7,296 bases of DNA. Source: an uncultured Ruminococcus sp. Lineage in GTDB: Bacteria; Bacillota; Clostridia; Oscillospirales; Ruminococcaceae. Shown here one piece after another: positions 6,390 through 7,296 of the stretch (the stretch's first letter is position 1; each line of letters opens with the position of its first letter). A program made the translations under genes and the position numbers. Under the pieces are notes generated by a model, which had not been told where the DNA came from, did not search any database, and saw only the letters and a program-made list of their open reading frames with translations. The stretch is taken from the NCBI GenBank assembly GCA_946537565.1, contig CAMNFW010000105.1, forward strand, positions 1 through 7,296. The letters are read 5' to 3'.

Positions 6390-6405
6390 GACCTTATAAA
6401 AGGTC
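6390..6405. promoter_or_regulatory. inverted repeat GACCTT-ATAA-AAGGTC, possible operator
   Basis: Perfect 6-bp arms with a 4-bp centre lie 9 bp upstream of the candidate -10 box and cover the place where a -35 element would sit. No T-run follows on either strand, so termination of the serpin transcript here would be weak. A protein-binding site is an alternative. A single copy is seen in the window. Confidence 0.4.
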
Positions 6406-6419
6406 AAATAATGATGAGA

Positions 6420-7296
6420 TCAGGCAAGAGTGTTCACAGTGCCGATGAAAACAGGAAGACCGAAATCCATATCCACGATAGCATAGACAAAGGGTCTGTT
6501 GAGGATAATTTCAGTACCGGGCATAATGAGTTCACCTTTTCTGTTCATCTGAACAGAAGTAACCGCAGCAGCTCTTGTGCCGCTTTCATTGACCTCGATA
6601 AAGGTTTTGTGGAGAACGTTATCGATATAAAGACCGCTGTCCTCGACCATATTTGAGAAATCAGCTGTAACGGGACTGAAAGCGTCTATCATGCCCATAT
6701 CTTTAAGAGTATCAGGAAGCTCAATTTTATAGTCGTAGGAGAATTTAGGAAGTTCAACGGTAATAGGATCGGATTTTATATTGGTAAGAATTTTGTGGAG
6801 AGATTCAGCAGAAAGACTGGCGATAAACTCTTCCGGTGTAGTATCTTCATCAGGCAGGAGAGCGGCAAAGCCATATTCATTGCCTTCATAGCATTTGATA
6901 AAGCCCTGAGCGTTTTCGCCTGAGATATAAAGTGACTCAGTGCTGCACAGGTAATCAGCAGACTGAACAGTACCGTCACTGGCGGTAAAATCGCCGCTTT
7001 TCACCTGATACGATTCATAAGGCTCAGCCCATTGAGCGTCGAAAGCGACAGCATTAATGAGAAACATTTCAGCATTAACATCTATCTCTTTGAGAAGTTC
7101 AGGAATCATTCTATCGGTTTTGTAGTTTACCCAGCTGTTGATATCATCGACAGTAGACTGATCGAACGGAGCCTGATAGAATTCAGCGTTATAGAAGGTG
7201 ACCATATTTTCCAGGAAAGGCAGTCTTACGTTCAGCTCGCCTTTTCTCCACCAGATAGAGTTAGCAGTTCTGAGCCTGCACATATCATTGTCAGGT
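6420..7296 (-). CDS. serpin-family protease inhibitor, 5' end missing
   Basis: The frame runs past the window edge: the residues before the ATG at 7281-7283 (PDND) are in frame, and that ATG is internal. About 291 residues are visible, so roughly the first quarter of a 370-400 residue serpin is missing. Hallmarks in order are ANSIWWRKG, LINAVAFDAQWAEPY, the run from VELPKFSYDYKIELPDTL to MGMIDAFSPVTADFSNM, and VLHKTFIEVNESGTRAAAVT, then LNRPFVYAIVD and FIGTVN at the end. The hinge ESGTRAAAVT (from 6587 down) keeps the small residues needed for loop insertion, so it should be inhibitory. Counting 17 residues from the hinge Glu gives P2-P1 as Arg-Lys (Lys codon 6537-6539), which predicts trypsin-like targets. 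The loop beyond P1 is about four residues longer than in alpha-1-antitrypsin, so P1 is uncertain. Location is probably extracellular, but the signal region is outside the window. The ECF sigma gene follows on the same strand after 106 bp. Confidence 0.9.
   Translation of the reverse strand, partial: PDNDMCRLRTANSIWWRKGELNVRLPFLENMVTFYNAEFYQAPFDQSTVDDINSWVNYKTDRMIPELLKEIDVNAEMFLINAVAFDAQWAEPYESYQVKSGDFTASDGTVQSADYLCSTESLYISGENAQGFIKCYEGNEYGFAALLPDEDTTPEEFIASLSAESLHKILTNIKSDPITVELPKFSYDYKIELPDTLKDMGMIDAFSPVTADFSNMVEDSGLYIDNVLHKTFIEVNESGTRAAAVTSVQMNRKGELIMPGTEIILNRPFVYAIVDMDFGLPVFIGTVNTLA

Noticed and set aside
6390..6405. Intrinsic terminator for the serpin gene
   Set aside because: The stem is only 6 bp and AT-rich in its inner half, and there is no T-run on the minus strand after it.

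Overview
The window looks like a chromosomal segment of a gut- or rumen-type clostridial Firmicute, most likely Ruminococcus or a close relative in the Oscillospiraceae. The basis is strong AGGAGG-type ribosome binding sites, many AGC, GCA and ATA codons, a SipW-type signal peptidase beside a SipW-dependent surface protein, clostridial lipoproteins, an ECF sigma/membrane regulator pair and a bacterial serpin. The genus is inferred from family resemblance and was not tested by a search.

Layout. Positions 1-1425 (+) hold a cell-surface export locus that appears partly decayed. It starts with the 3' part of a TasA/BsaA-like SipW-dependent protein ending in a PKTG plus membrane-anchor tail. Next is a SipW-type signal peptidase that stops early. 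Then comes the out-of-frame C-terminal domain of a larger surface protein. Positions 1493-2446 (+) encode an EamA/DMT permease. Positions 2449-3288 (-) encode a ComEC-like metallo-beta-lactamase-fold lipoprotein. It is divergent from a GHL10/DUF187 glycosidase-like lipoprotein at 3445-4593 (+), and the two share a 156-bp AT-rich control region.

Positions 4587-7296 all read on the minus strand. In transcription order they hold the 3' part of a serpin, then an ECF sigma factor, then a membrane protein with a cytoplasmic N-terminus, one membrane segment, a long Ser/Thr-rich linker and a C-terminal extracellular domain. The last is the probable regulator of the sigma factor. The sigma gene has its own candidate -10 box and an unusually structured leader.

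Almost every product is exported, membrane-bound or concerned with envelope signalling. The sigma/regulator pair is the likely sensing module. Its targets cannot be told from this sequence, although the serpin just upstream on the same strand is a candidate. The points most worth checking are the sipW/surface-protein junction near 1036-1095, the dyads in front of the sigma gene, the sensor domain of the sigma partner, and the reactive loop of the serpin. I see no insertion sequence, CRISPR array, tRNA or rRNA.
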